This document shows positions 1-10,376 of a DNA stretch of 64,000 bases, one piece after another. Source of the stretch: Bog-473 sp963807775 (lineage in GTDB: Bacteria > Actinomycetota > Acidimicrobiia > Acidimicrobiales > RAAP-2); assembly GCA_963807775.1 (NCBI GenBank), contig CAWECY010000003.1, positions 1 through 64,000 of the forward strand, given 5' to 3'. The notes below the pieces were generated by a model. That model ran no database searches and was not told the origin of the DNA. It worked only from the letters and a program-made list of their open reading frames with translations. Numbering within the stretch: the stretch's first letter is position 1; each line of letters opens with the position of its first letter. The translations under genes were made by a program, and so were the position numbers.

Positions 1-41
1 CTGCACTTTGCAAATCGGGTCCACCGAATTGTCTTGGACGA

Positions 42-2598
42 TTATTCGACAGTGGTCGAACGGCCAGCGACCTGTGGAAATGTCGGCATGCCGAGGTGGA
101 CGCTCGTCGAACGTGCGGCCGTCATTTGGTCGAGCTGGTCGAGCTTCTGGCGGGCTCCAGCAAGGCTGATCTGGAGACCGTCAGCTTCGCCGAGCCATCC
201 CTGGTTCCTGGCTTCGGCAATGCGAGCAATCAGGTTGTCTCGAACCTCGATGAGACGGCCACGCTGGGTAACATCAGGCCGCAGCAACGGGCAGCGGACG
301 CAGGCGTGTTCGTGGATGCACGGCGTGGCGTAGGAACGACCGCACGTGCCGAGTGCGACCTTGCGTCGTTCGAAGTGGCCGAGGAAATCCTCCCACTCCT
401 GTTCGGTCGGCACGCGGTATTCGGCGCTGGGGCGCAACGCTCGCCGGCGGGCGATGAAGGCTCGGTGGCCATTGATCACCTCTTCGGGATAGACGGCCTT
501 GTATCCCATGGTCGTGTTGATATCGCGATGACCGGCCACGAGTTGGGCGATGTGTGGGGGCATGCCGTGCATGATCACGTCGGTGATGAACATCCTGCGG
601 AAGTCGTGCGGGGTGAACCGCAGAGGCCGTCCCGAGGCGTCCTTGATGCCAGCACCCTCGAGCGCCCCGCCGATCCACCCGCGTATCGTGTCGGCCGGGA
701 TCGCTCGATGTGCGATGCCGAACCGGCGCTGGAACAGAAGCGGCATGGGTGCATTCCAGAGCGCGCTCGTGAGAGTCGTAGGACGCGACGCAGGTGACGG
801 CACCATCGTGGTCTCGGATCCGAGCAATGGTCGCGGCGAGAACGTCGGCCAGCTCGGGGCTGATGACCAACAACCGCTCGGTATCGGTCTTGGAGGGCGC
901 GATCTGCAACAACGGCACCGTCTCGCCGGTGTCAGGAACTGTGTATTGGATAAGGCTGTGATGGCTGAGCTCGGTGAGTTCTTCGATCCGGATCCCGGTG
1001 TGCCGCAGCGTTTCGACCGCCGCCCAGGTCCAAAACGCTCGGTCCTCCTCGCCCGTCGCATCCCGACGCTTGGGGTTCTCGGGGTCCTCGACCCACACCC
1101 GCGCCATGGGATCGCCGCATCCTTTGGCGCGATGCATGGTCCGGTCCCCGATGGTGAAGGCGGCACCGGGCTCGGCGGCCTCGGCGGCCTGCAGGCAGGC
1201 GGCTGTCGCCAGCCGTTCATCGTCGACCCGAGCCTGGAGCATCGCCAGGAGAGGGAGCCGCTCCCGGGTCCGCTGGTCCATCCGCGACTTGCGGGAGCGG
1301 ATCTCCTTTTGGCGTGCGAGGTCTTCTGGGCGGATGGGACACGGCGCGGCCCACTGTCCCCAGCGGGCAGGGTCTTCCATCGCCCACTGTGCAATGTCGA
1401 GATAAAAGCCACGCACCGCTGCCAGAGCACCTCTGGACTCCGCTCGACGTTCGGTGACCTCGGTCGTCTCACCGTTTGCTCCGATGACTCGTCGAGTCTT
1501 CATCGTCATGCGCTGCTTCCATGCTGCCGAGACCTCGGGCGCCAGATGCAACGAGGCAATGCCGGGGTGGTGGCGTTCCAGATCGCGCCAGAACAGCCCT
1601 CCCAGGTTGAAGGCCAGGTTCCGCAAGGTCGTGTGGTCGAGCATCGGCTGGCGCTCGGCCAGGTACGCGACGAGCAGGTCACGAACAGGGCGGCAGGCGA
1701 TGCCATGGCGGTCGATCAGCTGGGCCGGACTGAGCTGGCCGCACGTGCCGAAGGCCCGGAGCGTGGTCGGGGCTTCTGACCCGAAGATGCCCATCTGGTG
1801 GAGCAGCTCATAGAAGCCCATGGCCTTGTTCGCCCGCAGCGTTCGGTCGTCAATAGCAAGAGAGAGCTCGAGGCAGTCGCCGACGGTGACATCGTGCAGC
1901 GTCCCTCCCTTGACCACCAAGATGGTGGCGGCACGACGTAAGGCAGCGGCTTTCATGGTCCGTCCTGCCGGTGAGGCGTCACAGAGAGCGCCGAGCTCAG
2001 CGAAGCCGTCGGGGTCTCGCAGCTTCGCCATCAATGGGACCAGGTTCTGCGGTGCCTGCGGACTGAAGATCCACTCCAAGCTCGGACGGATCACATCAGC
2101 ACAGACCAGCATGAGTGCGCAGACTCGGAGGTTGCTCGACGTTGACACCCCGCCGTGGGACTTATGGGGTCGCGCCCATGCCAGCATCGGTTTCCACCAG
2201 TCAGCGTTTCCCGCAGCGTTCGCCCCACTGGCCTCCCACCGCTCCTGCCAGGTGTCACCGGATTGCTCGGACAACCAGCCCAGCAGTCGGACCATACCCA
2301 GCCGACGCTTTTGTTGTGTAGCCCGGCCCTGGTCGATATCGAACGAAGCGGCGAGCATGTGGGCCAGCAACCGTTCGCTCGGTTGTTCGGTTGCCGGCCA
2401 GGTCCTCGCTGGGCCACGCGGCGGGAACCGTTCCCAGAGTTGGCGCATATCCGGGCCGATCGACGGTGCAGCGACGCTGATCACAACCTGATCGTCAAGA
2501 ACGGTCACGAGTTGCGCCCGCCGAACAACACGTCCAACGATTCGGGCCGATAACTGCTCGGCACGTCCGCTGTGCAGTGGCGCATCTGCGATCGCCAT
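42..2598 (-). pseudogene. Large tyrosine recombinase/integrase, frameshifted
   Basis: This is a roughly 850-codon site-specific recombinase of the phage-integrase fold. The active-site set is visible in the C-terminal half: an Arg in RHTGIRIEELTEL, then HDFRRMF, then VAGHRDINTTMGY with the probable Tyr nucleophile. A cysteine cluster (HEHACVRCPLL) follows close to the end. The long N-terminal region resembles the extra domains of large recombinases from multi-integrase cassettes such as Tn554-type TnpB. One extra C near 761 shifts the frame between the Arg box and the HxxR box; removing it joins YDSHERVWNAPMPLLF smoothly. The upstream small recombinase reads into this frame with no stop, so the ATG at 2598 is only the first Met after that gene's Tyr box. 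The recombinase identity is firm; whether the gene is truly dead is not. Confidence 0.75.
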
Positions 2599-3742
2599 GG
2601 GTTGACGACGCCGGTGGTGAGCGATCACCCCGGCGATCACGTCGCCGGGCATCGGCGTCAGGTACAGCTGTGTCGTCGACAGGTGGGCGTGGCCGAGCAC
2701 CCACTGCACGTCGGCCAACGGCAGGGCTGGGTCTCGGGCCATCCGGTAGGCAGCGGTGTGACGAAGGTCGTGCAAGGTCCAGTTGGCGCCGAGCGCCGCA
2801 GCTGGCGCGGGCGAACATGGCCCGTGCCGCGTGGTAGGTCAGCGGCCGGAACGGGCGGCGCCGCGTCCACCACAACGGATCATCGGGCCCGGTCGGTATC
2901 TCCTGATCGATCTCGGACTGGTAGAGCCGCAGCCAGACGAAGGCATCGGGCGAAGCCGGGAGCTGCTGGAGCGAACGCGACCCCTTGCGAACCACCGTGA
3001 CCAGCTGCTGGCCGGGATCGACGTCGCCACAGCGCGCACCGAGCAGCTCCGAAGCACGGGCCGCGGTCGATACCCACAGGGCCACCAGCGCTCGGTCGCG
3101 GTGCGAGCCGAGCTCGGCGAACACCTGGTTGAACAACGCGTCGGGAATGCACCGTGGAATCCGCTGTGCCACCCTCGGCCGGTAGAGGCCGACCCGATCA
3201 TTGCGGTAGGGCTCCATTGGGTTGTGGTGGGCATTCGCCCGGCCACCGCCACGAATCCTCGAGAGCGGGAACGGGTTGACCATCGGTCCGGTCCCGACAT
3301 CGCGGTGGAAGTCGTAGAAGACCCGCAGCACGGTCTCTGAGTGCGCACGAGTCGTGGCCGCGTACGTTCGTCCGGAGCGGGACTTGCCGGTCACCGGGTT
3401 CGGCACGTTGCTCGTCGATCGGCCGGCGGCGGGAAATCGGGTCGCCTTGTCGGCAAACGCGAGCCATCGGCAGAAGTCGCGAGCCTCTACCCGGGTTGCC
3501 TCACCCCAGGGGACCCCGATGGCCCAGATGAACCGGAACCATCGCAGCAGGTCCATCGCATAGGACCGCTGCGTCGACACGGATCGACCCGATGCCTGCA
3601 GATCCTTCAGGAACGCTGCGACTGCGGTCACCGGGTCGCCAGCGGCATCGATCATTCGGACCGGCTCCCACAAGTCGCCACCTGCGTCGACCGCGCCCAC
3701 CCTGGGCACGACCAGCGCCGATAGATCACGTTCTTCGCTCAT
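2599..3742 (-). pseudogene. XerC/D-like tyrosine recombinase, frameshifted
   Basis: This is a site-specific tyrosine recombinase with an N-terminal core-binding (SAM-like) domain. The catalytic Arg is in STAARASELLGARCGD, the HxxR box is LHDLRHTAAYR, and the end is VLGHAHLSTTQLYLTP with the Tyr nucleophile. One surplus base near 2803 shifts the frame just before the HxxR box. Removing it gives the family-like stretch FARAAAALGANWTLHDLRH. After the Tyr box no stop occurs before the next recombinase, so the two could be read as one fused chain. The start ATG at 3742 is clear. Together the two genes look like a multi-recombinase transposition module that has been inactivated or carries sequence errors. 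Confidence 0.75.
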
Positions 3743-3812
3743 GGGCGGACCGTAGCCAGCTCAGGCTCTCAGCCGATGCGATACTCCCGGCTCTCAGAGA
3801 CACGTAGTTCAG

Positions 3813-4341
3813 TCAACAGGAGTAGGTGGGGGCGGCGTCCTCCTTCTCCGAGTGCACGTTGAGCAGCGTCGAGTCGAAGTCCCAGATCATCGGGCCGACC
3901 GGTGGCTCTGCCGCCCAGACGCGCGCACGGGCGGCGGCCAAGGCCACTGCGATGGCCGCGCAGCTCGAAGACGGCCGTGGCGTGCACGGCCCGCCAGGCC
4001 GTGGCCACAGAAGCCACCGGCCCGAAGAGATCCTCTTGTTCCTTGAGGGCGGCGATGTCGGCCAGAGCAGTCCGCCCCGTCGGCGATGGCGACGGCCGAG
4101 ATGGGTGAGCACGACGCCGGGATCATGGGTGTGCCAGGAGATCCCGCAGTCGGCCATGGCCACCGACATCGCCTCGGTCAACCCGGCTGCGATCAGCCAG
4201 TTCGGCCAAGAGGGCGGCACCGGCATGGGACACGAGGTTCTTGCCGTCGGGTATCACTTTGGCGCGACGGACCGATCGACTACGGTGCACTTTCAAGGAG
4301 CCCTCCGGTTCTGGTTCGAATGTGTGTTGAGCGACAAACAT
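3813..4341 (-). pseudogene. IS1380-family transposase, N-terminal remnant
   Basis: Three minus-strand frames together give a recognisable IS1380 transposase beginning. It runs from RRAKVIPDGKNLVSHAGAALL, to AMSVAMADCGISWHTHDPGV, then ALKEQEDLFGPVASVATAWR, and finally WDFDSTLLNVHSEKEDAAPTY, which carries the first catalytic Asp of the DDE site. The remnant stops after about 170 codons where the family protein has about 450. At least two frameshifts break it. The neighbouring recombinase remnants suggest a graveyard of mobile DNA. I saw no terminal repeats that would mark the ends of the element. Confidence 0.7.
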
Positions 4342-4888
4342 TCTTCCAGGCGGGAGGGCTTTTTACGTGGACGCGCGCACCGTGTGTTCAGGGGCCGCGC
4401 GAATAATCGAGGTTAAGGAGCAACTTGGAAATCAGAGGGCCACCGCGACGGCCACACGGTAGCTACTGGGCAGGCGACCGATTGCGACGGAGCATTCGGC
4501 ACGTGCCGGACGCCGGTCGGGCTCCGATCGAGTATCGAACTGGCCCGGTCGTGCCGATCGGGGGCTGCCCGTCGGTATCCCGAAATGCCTTTACACGGGC
4601 ACTTGCGGACATAACGCGCGACCGAACGCCGCCCTCTGCATCGCCGGCATTCACGCGTATCGACGGTTATCGCTTCCCTGCGAGTTCGGTCCTAGCCGGT
4701 CGGTCAGCGCCCCGAATGGGGAACGGGAAACGGATGATTTAGTGACGCCATGGTCGGCGCCGGCTGATCACCGCAAACCGATCGTCATCTGGCGATGAGA
4801 AGTGGACCAGGTCGATCCTTGAATACCGGCTGAGGCCGGTGCCGATATTCGGGTTTCTCTCGGAACGGCCGACCAAAGGAGGTGCGTT
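4342..4888. other. 547 bp without a supported gene
   Basis: No open frame here has family resemblance or a convincing ribosome binding site. The frame from about 4425 to 4742 on the plus strand has no recognisable domain and I do not call it. The last stretch before 4889 carries the strong Shine-Dalgarno sequence of the resolvase, and could hold that enzyme's recombination (res) site, but I cannot define site repeats by eye. Confidence 0.5.
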
Positions 4889-5503
4889 ATGACGGCGCTT
4901 CTCGTGGGATATGCCAGAGTGTCTACTGATCAGCAGGACCTGACTTCCCAAAGCGACGGCCTTGCCGCGCTTGGGGTGGCTGCCAATCGAATCTATGTTG
5001 ATCACGGATTGACGGGGACCAATCGCGAACGTCCCGGGCTGCGTGAGGCCCTGGCCGCTTGCCGTGAGGGCGACACCCTTGTCGTTACCAAACTCGATCG
5101 GTTGGCCCGCTCCCTCCCCGACGCACGGGCCATTGCTGATGAGCTGACAGTCCGACAGGTCAGTCTCAACCTGGGTGGCTCCGTCTACGATCCCAACGAT
5201 CCGGTCGGGCGGCTGCTCTTCAATGTCCTGGCCATGGTGGCTGAGTTCGAATCCGACCTCATCCGGCTGCGAACCCGAGAGGGCATGAAGGTGGCCAAAG
5301 CTAGAGGACACCTCCGAGGCAAGCAGCCCAAACTCAACCATCGCCAAGAAGCGCACCTGGTCGCACTGTTAGAGACCGGCGAGTACACGACCGCCGATCT
5401 GGCTGATCTGTTCGGCGTGGCCCGCTCCACCGTCTATCGAGCTGTTGAGCGAGAAAAGATACTGAAGGCAACAACGGCGAACAACGCTACGCCAGGGATC
5501 TGA
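4889..5503 (+). CDS. Serine recombinase (resolvase/invertase family)
   Basis: This is an intact 204-residue small serine recombinase. The catalytic domain begins with GYARVSTDQQDL, where the Ser is the nucleophile, followed by GLTGTNRERPGL and LDRLARSLPDA with the conserved Arg pair. The long E helix includes LAMVAEFESDLIRLRTREGM. A C-terminal Hin-type helix-turn-helix covers about residues 155-195 (TADLADLFGVARSTVYRAV). Length and order match resolvases of Tn3-type transposons and DNA invertases. The start is fixed by AAAGGAGGT, 5 bases upstream of the ATG. No Tn3 transposase is seen in the window, so this may be a leftover of a transposon or an independent DNA-inversion enzyme. Confidence 0.9.
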   Translation: MTALLVGYARVSTDQQDLTSQSDGLAALGVAANRIYVDHGLTGTNRERPGLREALAACREGDTLVVTKLDRLARSLPDARAIADELTVRQVSLNLGGSVYDPNDPVGRLLFNVLAMVAEFESDLIRLRTREGMKVAKARGHLRGKQPKLNHRQEAHLVALLETGEYTTADLADLFGVARSTVYRAVEREKILKATTANNATPGI

Positions 5504-5517
5504 GACCTGACCTCCGC

Positions 5518-5560
5518 GCGGCGGTGTCCCATAGGGCCGACCCCTGTGGGATACCGCCGC
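5518..5560 (+). terminator. Strong hairpin after the resolvase gene
   Basis: Two 16-base arms (5518-5533 and 5545-5560, beginning GCGGCGGT and ending ACCGCCGC) pair with two mismatches around an 11-base loop. The hairpin lies 15 bases after the resolvase stop. No T tract follows, so it is not a classical intrinsic terminator. It may be a tail-less actinobacterial terminator, or a recombinase binding palindrome. Confidence 0.4.
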
Positions 5561-5749
5561 ACCTCTCGAGCACGGAGCTGGACGTACGTATAAGCCGTTC
5601 CCCTTACCGAGATTGTCCGCGGGCTGGAGATCGGGAGCGGGCGCCGCTCGCGAGAGGAAGCAGTTTCGGTGCGACCGCAAAGGCGTGTCACAAGAAGTAC
5701 GGGGATATTTAGCTGCGTCGGGCAGAAGACCCTGAGGTAGCGTCCTCGG

Positions 5750-6727
5750 GTGCCGTCATCACCGCTCGATCTTTTGGGATCGTCGAAACTCGAGGTGCAT
5801 TTGGAAGCGGTAGGTGATCGGCTTGCCGCAACCTGCATGGTTGGTGCACCGGACCTGACTGCTTCCTGCCTTCGAGTGGTGGCCGGGGGTGGGAAGCGCC
5901 TTCGCCCAGCCCTCACCCTGGCGGTCGCCGACGTGGGACGGGCGTTCGATCGCCGCGTTATCGCGGCGGCTGTAGCCGTTGAGCTGGTTCAGATTGGCTC
6001 GTTGGTTCACGACGACATCTTTGACAACGCGGAGACTCGGAGGGGGACCCCGACCATCAACGCGGTGGAAGGTCAGAACCAGGCGCTTCTCGCCGGGACG
6101 TACCTGATGGCACGGGCGGCTGCCGAAGCCGCAGCAGCTGGTCAACAGGTGGCATCCGACGTCGCCGGTACGGTTGCGTTGCTTTGCCTCGGTCAGACAA
6201 CCGAGACCCAGCATCTGTTCAACATCGGCCAGGAGATCGACCGGTATCTCTTCACAATCGAGGCAAAGACAGCTGCGCTCTTCGCCTGCTCGTGTCGAGT
6301 CGGGGCGCTCTGCGCGGCGCTGCCGGATGAATATGTCAACAGGTTCGGCGAGTTCGGAAGGACCTTCGGGATGGCGTTCCAACTCATTGATGACGTACTC
6401 GATCTGATCGGTGATCCTGGGCGGTTGGGTAAGCCGGTAGGCGCCGACCTGCGAAGCGGCGTCCTCACGATGCCGGCACTGTTGGAACTGGCAGATCCCA
6501 GTGGCGGCGACCTTCGTGCCCTGTTACGTCGACGTCAGAGTGCCGACTTGGAGCAAGCCTCCAGAATGATCCTCAATTCCGGTCGAATCGATGAGGTCAT
6601 CGAAGTTGCCCGCCAGTACGCAGCGGAATCGGCCGCGGCGATTGCCGAGGTTCCCGGTGCATCCAAGTTGTCGAGGTTCCCGCCTGCCTACCTTGATTGG
6701 GCCCTCGAAGAGTTCGTTGCCGCCTGA
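5750..6727 (+). CDS. Polyprenyl diphosphate synthase (trans-isoprenyl synthase)
   Basis: This is a cytoplasmic enzyme that condenses isopentenyl diphosphate with allylic diphosphates to make longer isoprenoid diphosphates. At 325 residues it has the usual family length. The first Asp-rich motif is LVHDDIFDNAETRRG (about residues 85-99) and the second is FQLIDDVLDLIGD. GGGKRLRPAL near residue 47 provides the IPP-binding Lys/Arg, and LGKPVGADLRSG follows the second motif. The GTG start at 5750 fits the domain. Product chain length cannot be decided safely from sequence. The gene stands alone, with no quinone or carotenoid genes beside it; the next gene, on the same strand, begins about 130 bases later. 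Confidence 0.9.
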   Translation: MPSSPLDLLGSSKLEVHLEAVGDRLAATCMVGAPDLTASCLRVVAGGGKRLRPALTLAVADVGRAFDRRVIAAAVAVELVQIGSLVHDDIFDNAETRRGTPTINAVEGQNQALLAGTYLMARAAAEAAAAGQQVASDVAGTVALLCLGQTTETQHLFNIGQEIDRYLFTIEAKTAALFACSCRVGALCAALPDEYVNRFGEFGRTFGMAFQLIDDVLDLIGDPGRLGKPVGADLRSGVLTMPALLELADPSGGDLRALLRRRQSADLEQASRMILNSGRIDEVIEVARQYAAESAAAIAEVPGASKLSRFPPAYLDWALEEFVAA

Positions 6728-6857
6728 GCTCAGGGGGCAAACGTGCAAGTTGATCGCTGCGTCTCCGGGGACCGACGTCGCGTCACTCCCGGCGTATTGG
6801 GACAGGGCGTTGAGCCGTGCGACCCTAGATTTGCAAGACTCAAGGGTCGTGGAGACT

Positions 6858-7466
6858 GTGGATGTACCGAAAGAGGTCGCCCGTCTGCGTCGTCAGTTCG
6901 CCGACCAGGTTGAATCGCTCGACGAGACGGCGTGGAACGCCGCGTCCTGGTGTACGGGTTGGCGGGTGCGCGACGTGCTCGCCCACCTTGTGCGAGGTGC
7001 TGAGATGACGCCTCTTTCACTAGCACGCGTCATCCTTCGAGGAGGACTCCGACCGGATCGAGCGGTGAGCAACGCGGCCAAACAGCTCGGTGACGTGACC
7101 GTCGCGGAGCTGGCTGATCGTCTCCGCACGGCGGCCGAGGGGGGATTCCGTCCCCCCGGATTCCCCGAGGCGATGGGCTTGGGTGATGTCCTCGTACACA
7201 GTGCTGACGCCTTCCGGCCCCTCGGCCTCGATGTCGATGCGCCGCCAGCCGATTCGGCCCCTGTCCTGGACGCCTTTTGGCGGAGAGGTCGAATGCTCGT
7301 CCATGCCGAACCTCAGCGGGGTCGCTGCTTGGTGGCGACAGACCTCGATTGGACGAAGGGAAGTGGACCGGAGGTGAGAGGCAAAGCCCTAGACCTCGTG
7401 CTTCTCGTGGCGAACCGACGCCAGGTACTCCCGTGTCTTGAAGGGCCGGGACTGGCCGGGCTGTAG
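6858..7466 (+). CDS. Maleylpyruvate isomerase/DinB-like mycothiol-dependent enzyme
   Basis: This is an about 200-residue protein of the mycothiol-dependent maleylpyruvate isomerase N-terminal family (DinB-like four-helix fold). It shows the typical opening LRRQFADQVESLDETAWNAA, then SWCTGWRVRDVLAHLVRGAEM, where His ligands a metal in this fold. Later comes AMGLGDVLVHSADAFRPLG with the second metal-ligand His region. GTG at 6858 is preferred because AAGGG lies 11 bases upstream; GTG at 6849 is possible, and the frame stays open to 6591, inside the previous gene. Mycothiol is an actinobacterial thiol, so the gene supports the taxonomic guess. The substrate is unknown. Confidence 0.75.
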   Translation: MDVPKEVARLRRQFADQVESLDETAWNAASWCTGWRVRDVLAHLVRGAEMTPLSLARVILRGGLRPDRAVSNAAKQLGDVTVAELADRLRTAAEGGFRPPGFPEAMGLGDVLVHSADAFRPLGLDVDAPPADSAPVLDAFWRRGRMLVHAEPQRGRCLVATDLDWTKGSGPEVRGKALDLVLLVANRRQVLPCLEGPGLAGL

Positions 7467-7560
7467 TCCGAGATAGGGCACATAGCCGGCGAAGGGGGGC
7501 ACCCTGGCTTGCCTCGCTAGTCGAGGGAGCCGACAGTCTCGTGAGTGACGGCCTACTGTT

Positions 7561-8554
7561 TTGAGCGAAATGTCGGTTGAGGACCCTGAAGCGCTTCGAG
7601 ATCGACTACGGGCATTGACTGACGAGGCGCTGCTGCTTTCGGCGAACGCAGGAACCCCGCCAACGGGGCTGGGGGCGACCAGCACGTCCTCCCTCGGTTT
7701 CGACGAAGTGTTTGTCAAGCGATTACCGCTGACCGATGTTGAAGCCGCTAATCCCTATTCCACCCGCAACCACTTCGAACTGCCGACCTTCTACTCCTAC
7801 GGCGTCGGATCGGCCGGCTTCGGCGCCTGGCGGGAGCTGGCTGCCCTCCAAGACGTGAGCGGCGTCCCTGGGTTCCCAGTCCACCTCCATCATCGGGTGA
7901 TGTCTCGGAGCTTTCCTCCGCAACCACTCCCCTGGAGCGAAGAGGACTACGTCGCGTACCGGGGGAAGCCCAGCGGTCGGTCACTACCTTCAGGCCCGCA
8001 ACTCGGCAACGCGGGAGTTGTGGATCGTGCTGGAGAATGCTGGGTCTCGGGCAGATCTCTGGTTGGCCGAGAACCCCGAGAGCGTGACTGATGTCCTCGG
8101 TCAAGTCTTTGACGCAATCGCGGAACTACGGAGCCGTGACATGGTGCATTTTGACGCCCACTGGGCAAACGTAATCACCGACGGTGCCCGCTGCCGACTG
8201 GTGGACTTCGGCCTGGCCATGTCAGCAAACATGGAATTGAGCGAGCCCGAAAGAACATTCCTGAGCAACCATCTCCATTACGACTATGGCGTTGTACTGG
8301 TCTACCTTGGGCTCATGCTGGCAGTCACTCTTGGCGAAGAGCCGTCTAGCGCGATGCTCGGCCACCACCTCGAACAACTCGGGGCATTGGAGGGTAGGTG
8401 CTCGCCGGTACTGCTGGATGCCCTCGACCGGTATCGCCACCCGATTCTCTACATGGTCGACTTCTTCGAGCGAATCCGCCAACCGGACAAACACAGCACT
8501 TACAACGATGATGTTCTCGCCGGCCTGCTCGTCGAATGCGGAGTGATGGTCTAG
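7561..8554 (+). pseudogene. Protein-kinase/APH-fold protein, frameshifted
   Basis: The C-terminal part holds a kinase-type catalytic loop, DMVHFDAHWANVITDG (His-x-Asp, then Asn), followed by RLVDFGLAMS (DFG-like metal-binding motif). The N-terminal part has VFVKRLPLTD with the likely ATP-contacting Lys. The frame breaks in a run of five G at 7958-7962. Removing one G restores YRGSPAVGHYLQARNSATREL and about 330 continuous codons, so a homopolymer error or slippage is likely. The start is TTG at 7561 or ATG at 7570. It is followed by another phosphotransferase-fold gene on the same strand. The substrate is unknown. Confidence 0.6.
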
Positions 8555-8954
8555 TTCAGGTCAGAAGCAATACGGTCGGGCAGCAGAGACTTTGAAGATT
8601 GCTCGACATGCGACCGCAGACCGGCGTTAGGTGACGCCGAGGGTTGACCATGGAGCCGCGCGTTCGGGGCAGGTCGCCGCTCGCTACGCGCCGTTCTGCT
8701 CGGCTCGCGTTCCCGCGAACTTCGGAATATCGAGCGCCGTTCGGAGTGGCCGAGCGAGAACCATCACGGCCGCGGCAGGATGTGGCTGTGGATGAAGGTA
8801 TCCGGGCATGCGCCGAGGAGCGACGGCACTTCGCGCTGTCACTCGTCGACGAGTTGGGTCTCTTCGAGCGGTGGGCGGCCGTCGGACGAGTGGAGCTGGC
8901 TCCGCACTGCTCGGTGGGACCAGCCATCCGAGCGGTGATCGGCCCTTTGAACCG
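8555..8954. other. 400 bp without a supported gene
   Basis: This spacer lies between two kinase-fold genes. Open frames occur on both strands because of the high GC content, but none shows a family motif or ribosome binding site. Confidence 0.5.
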
Positions 8955-9899
8955 ATGAACCAGGGCACCCATCCCGAAGAGCTGCCGGCCGAGGTCCTAG
9001 ACGACGTGGCCAGCGTGGTCGGGGCCGAGGTCACTCTTCTCAGTCGCCTACCCGGGGGCGTCAATGGGGGTGCCATGCGCGTCCAGTTGGCCGGAAGGGC
9101 AAATGCAGTGCTCAAAGCAGCGCCCCGGGCGCACCCCAACCACCTGGACGACACGTTGCGAGCCCAGAGAGTGGTCGACCACATGCGTAGGCGCGGCTAT
9201 CCCACCCCGGCCTGGCTCGGAGTGGGGGCCACAGCCACTCATGTATGGCATCTGATGGACTTCGTTGACGCGGCTCCCGCGCCAGAGCTCACCCCGTCCC
9301 TCGTTGAGCAGCTGATGGACATCATCGAACTCCAGGCTGGCCAAGCCTGCGAGCCCTACGACCACTGGTCGTACGCCTGGCGGGTCGCCACCGGTCAGGA
9401 ATCGGCTGTCGCCGGGCTGGATCTCAACGAGACGCCGGAGCAGTCGCTTCTCCGTCAGTCCATCGCCGGACTCTCGGGGTACTCCCCCGTGGTGTCGGCC
9501 TTGGTCGAGCGCCTGCGGCTCGTGTGTGCCGAGGTCCCACCACCACGAGAGGCACCTGACATGGTCCACGCCGACCTCGCAACCCCCAGCAATGTCCTGG
9601 TCCGTGACGGAGCGATCGTCGCGGTCGTGGATCTCGGGAACGCAGGCAGCGGCACGCGAGCGACTGATCTCACCACCCTCGTCTGGTACACCTTCCAGGA
9701 TCCGCTGCTGGACGGTGTCCGAAGGCGGCTGTGGACGAGAATCCTCGACCTGGTCGGCTGGGAGGGGGCGGCGGTGCTCACAGCGACACAGATCCTCCAC
9801 ATGCTCGAGGTCCCCATCCGAGAGGGACGCCGCGATGTCGTTCCAGAGGCGGTCAAGCGCGGCTATCGCGCGCTCGACGAGCTGAACGCGCTTCGCTAA
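8955..9899 (+). CDS. Aminoglycoside phosphotransferase (APH)-fold kinase
   Basis: This is a 314-residue phosphotransferase. The catalytic loop is DMVHADLATPSNVLVRDG (His-Ala-Asp, Asn), followed by AVVDLGNAGSGTRATDLTTL, where the first Asp is the metal ligand. The N-lobe has LLSRLPGGVNGGAMRV as the nucleotide loop and NAVLKAAPRAH with the ATP-binding Lys. ATG at 8955 is chosen because the upstream in-frame sequence is low-complexity and unlike the family. This superfamily phosphorylates small molecules such as aminoglycosides, choline or homoserine, and nothing here identifies the substrate. The gene is intact, unlike its neighbour at 7561-8554. Confidence 0.75.
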   Translation: MNQGTHPEELPAEVLDDVASVVGAEVTLLSRLPGGVNGGAMRVQLAGRANAVLKAAPRAHPNHLDDTLRAQRVVDHMRRRGYPTPAWLGVGATATHVWHLMDFVDAAPAPELTPSLVEQLMDIIELQAGQACEPYDHWSYAWRVATGQESAVAGLDLNETPEQSLLRQSIAGLSGYSPVVSALVERLRLVCAEVPPPREAPDMVHADLATPSNVLVRDGAIVAVVDLGNAGSGTRATDLTTLVWYTFQDPLLDGVRRRLWTRILDLVGWEGAAVLTATQILHMLEVPIREGRRDVVPEAVKRGYRALDELNALR

Positions 9900-10376
9900 C
9901 TGTCGCCCCGCCGGCGATGCCGCACCGCAACAAATGACACTCGAGTTGGACAACCCGGACGGCAGCGGGCGTCTCCGAACCGGCGGTCGCGGTGACGTCC
10001 CAGGCGCCTCCTAACGCGCGGCAAGATCGTGGGAAGCAGCGTGACCGAAGTGCCGTTCCGCAACAGGCAACTCTCGCGAGCGCGATCCCACCGCGACGGC
10101 TCTGGCCGTCCCATAGACCGATCGACTTGCGACACTCAGTGGCTGCGCACCCTCTCGCCTGCTCCGGTTCCGCCGAATATGGACTACGCCCCCCAAACTG
10201 GCGAAGCTCCAAGTCGGAGTGTGCTGGTTCATTGAGGTTCTCGTCCGCGAAAGTGCCGAACCGAGCGCCCAGTGCGACTTGGCCGGGGCATCCAGGATGG
10301 CCACCACATTCGCGTAATCTGATTGTGACCGAGAGACGAGTCGATTGCGTTCAGCCGGTGAGGAAGTTGTTGCTCA
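9900..10376. other. 477 bp without a supported gene
   Basis: No frame in this stretch resembles a known family. It precedes the NERD-domain gene and presumably holds its promoter, but I see no clear -35/-10 pair. Confidence 0.5.

Noticed and set aside
96..797. Long plus-strand open frame opposite the recombinase
   Set aside because: It is the complement of a gene with clear integrase motifs; in high-GC DNA antisense frames stay open by chance.
4425..4742. Possible 105-codon gene upstream of the resolvase
   Set aside because: No ribosome binding site, no motif, composition typical of noncoding high-GC DNA.
5518..5560. Classical Rho-independent terminator
   Set aside because: A good stem but no run of T after it.
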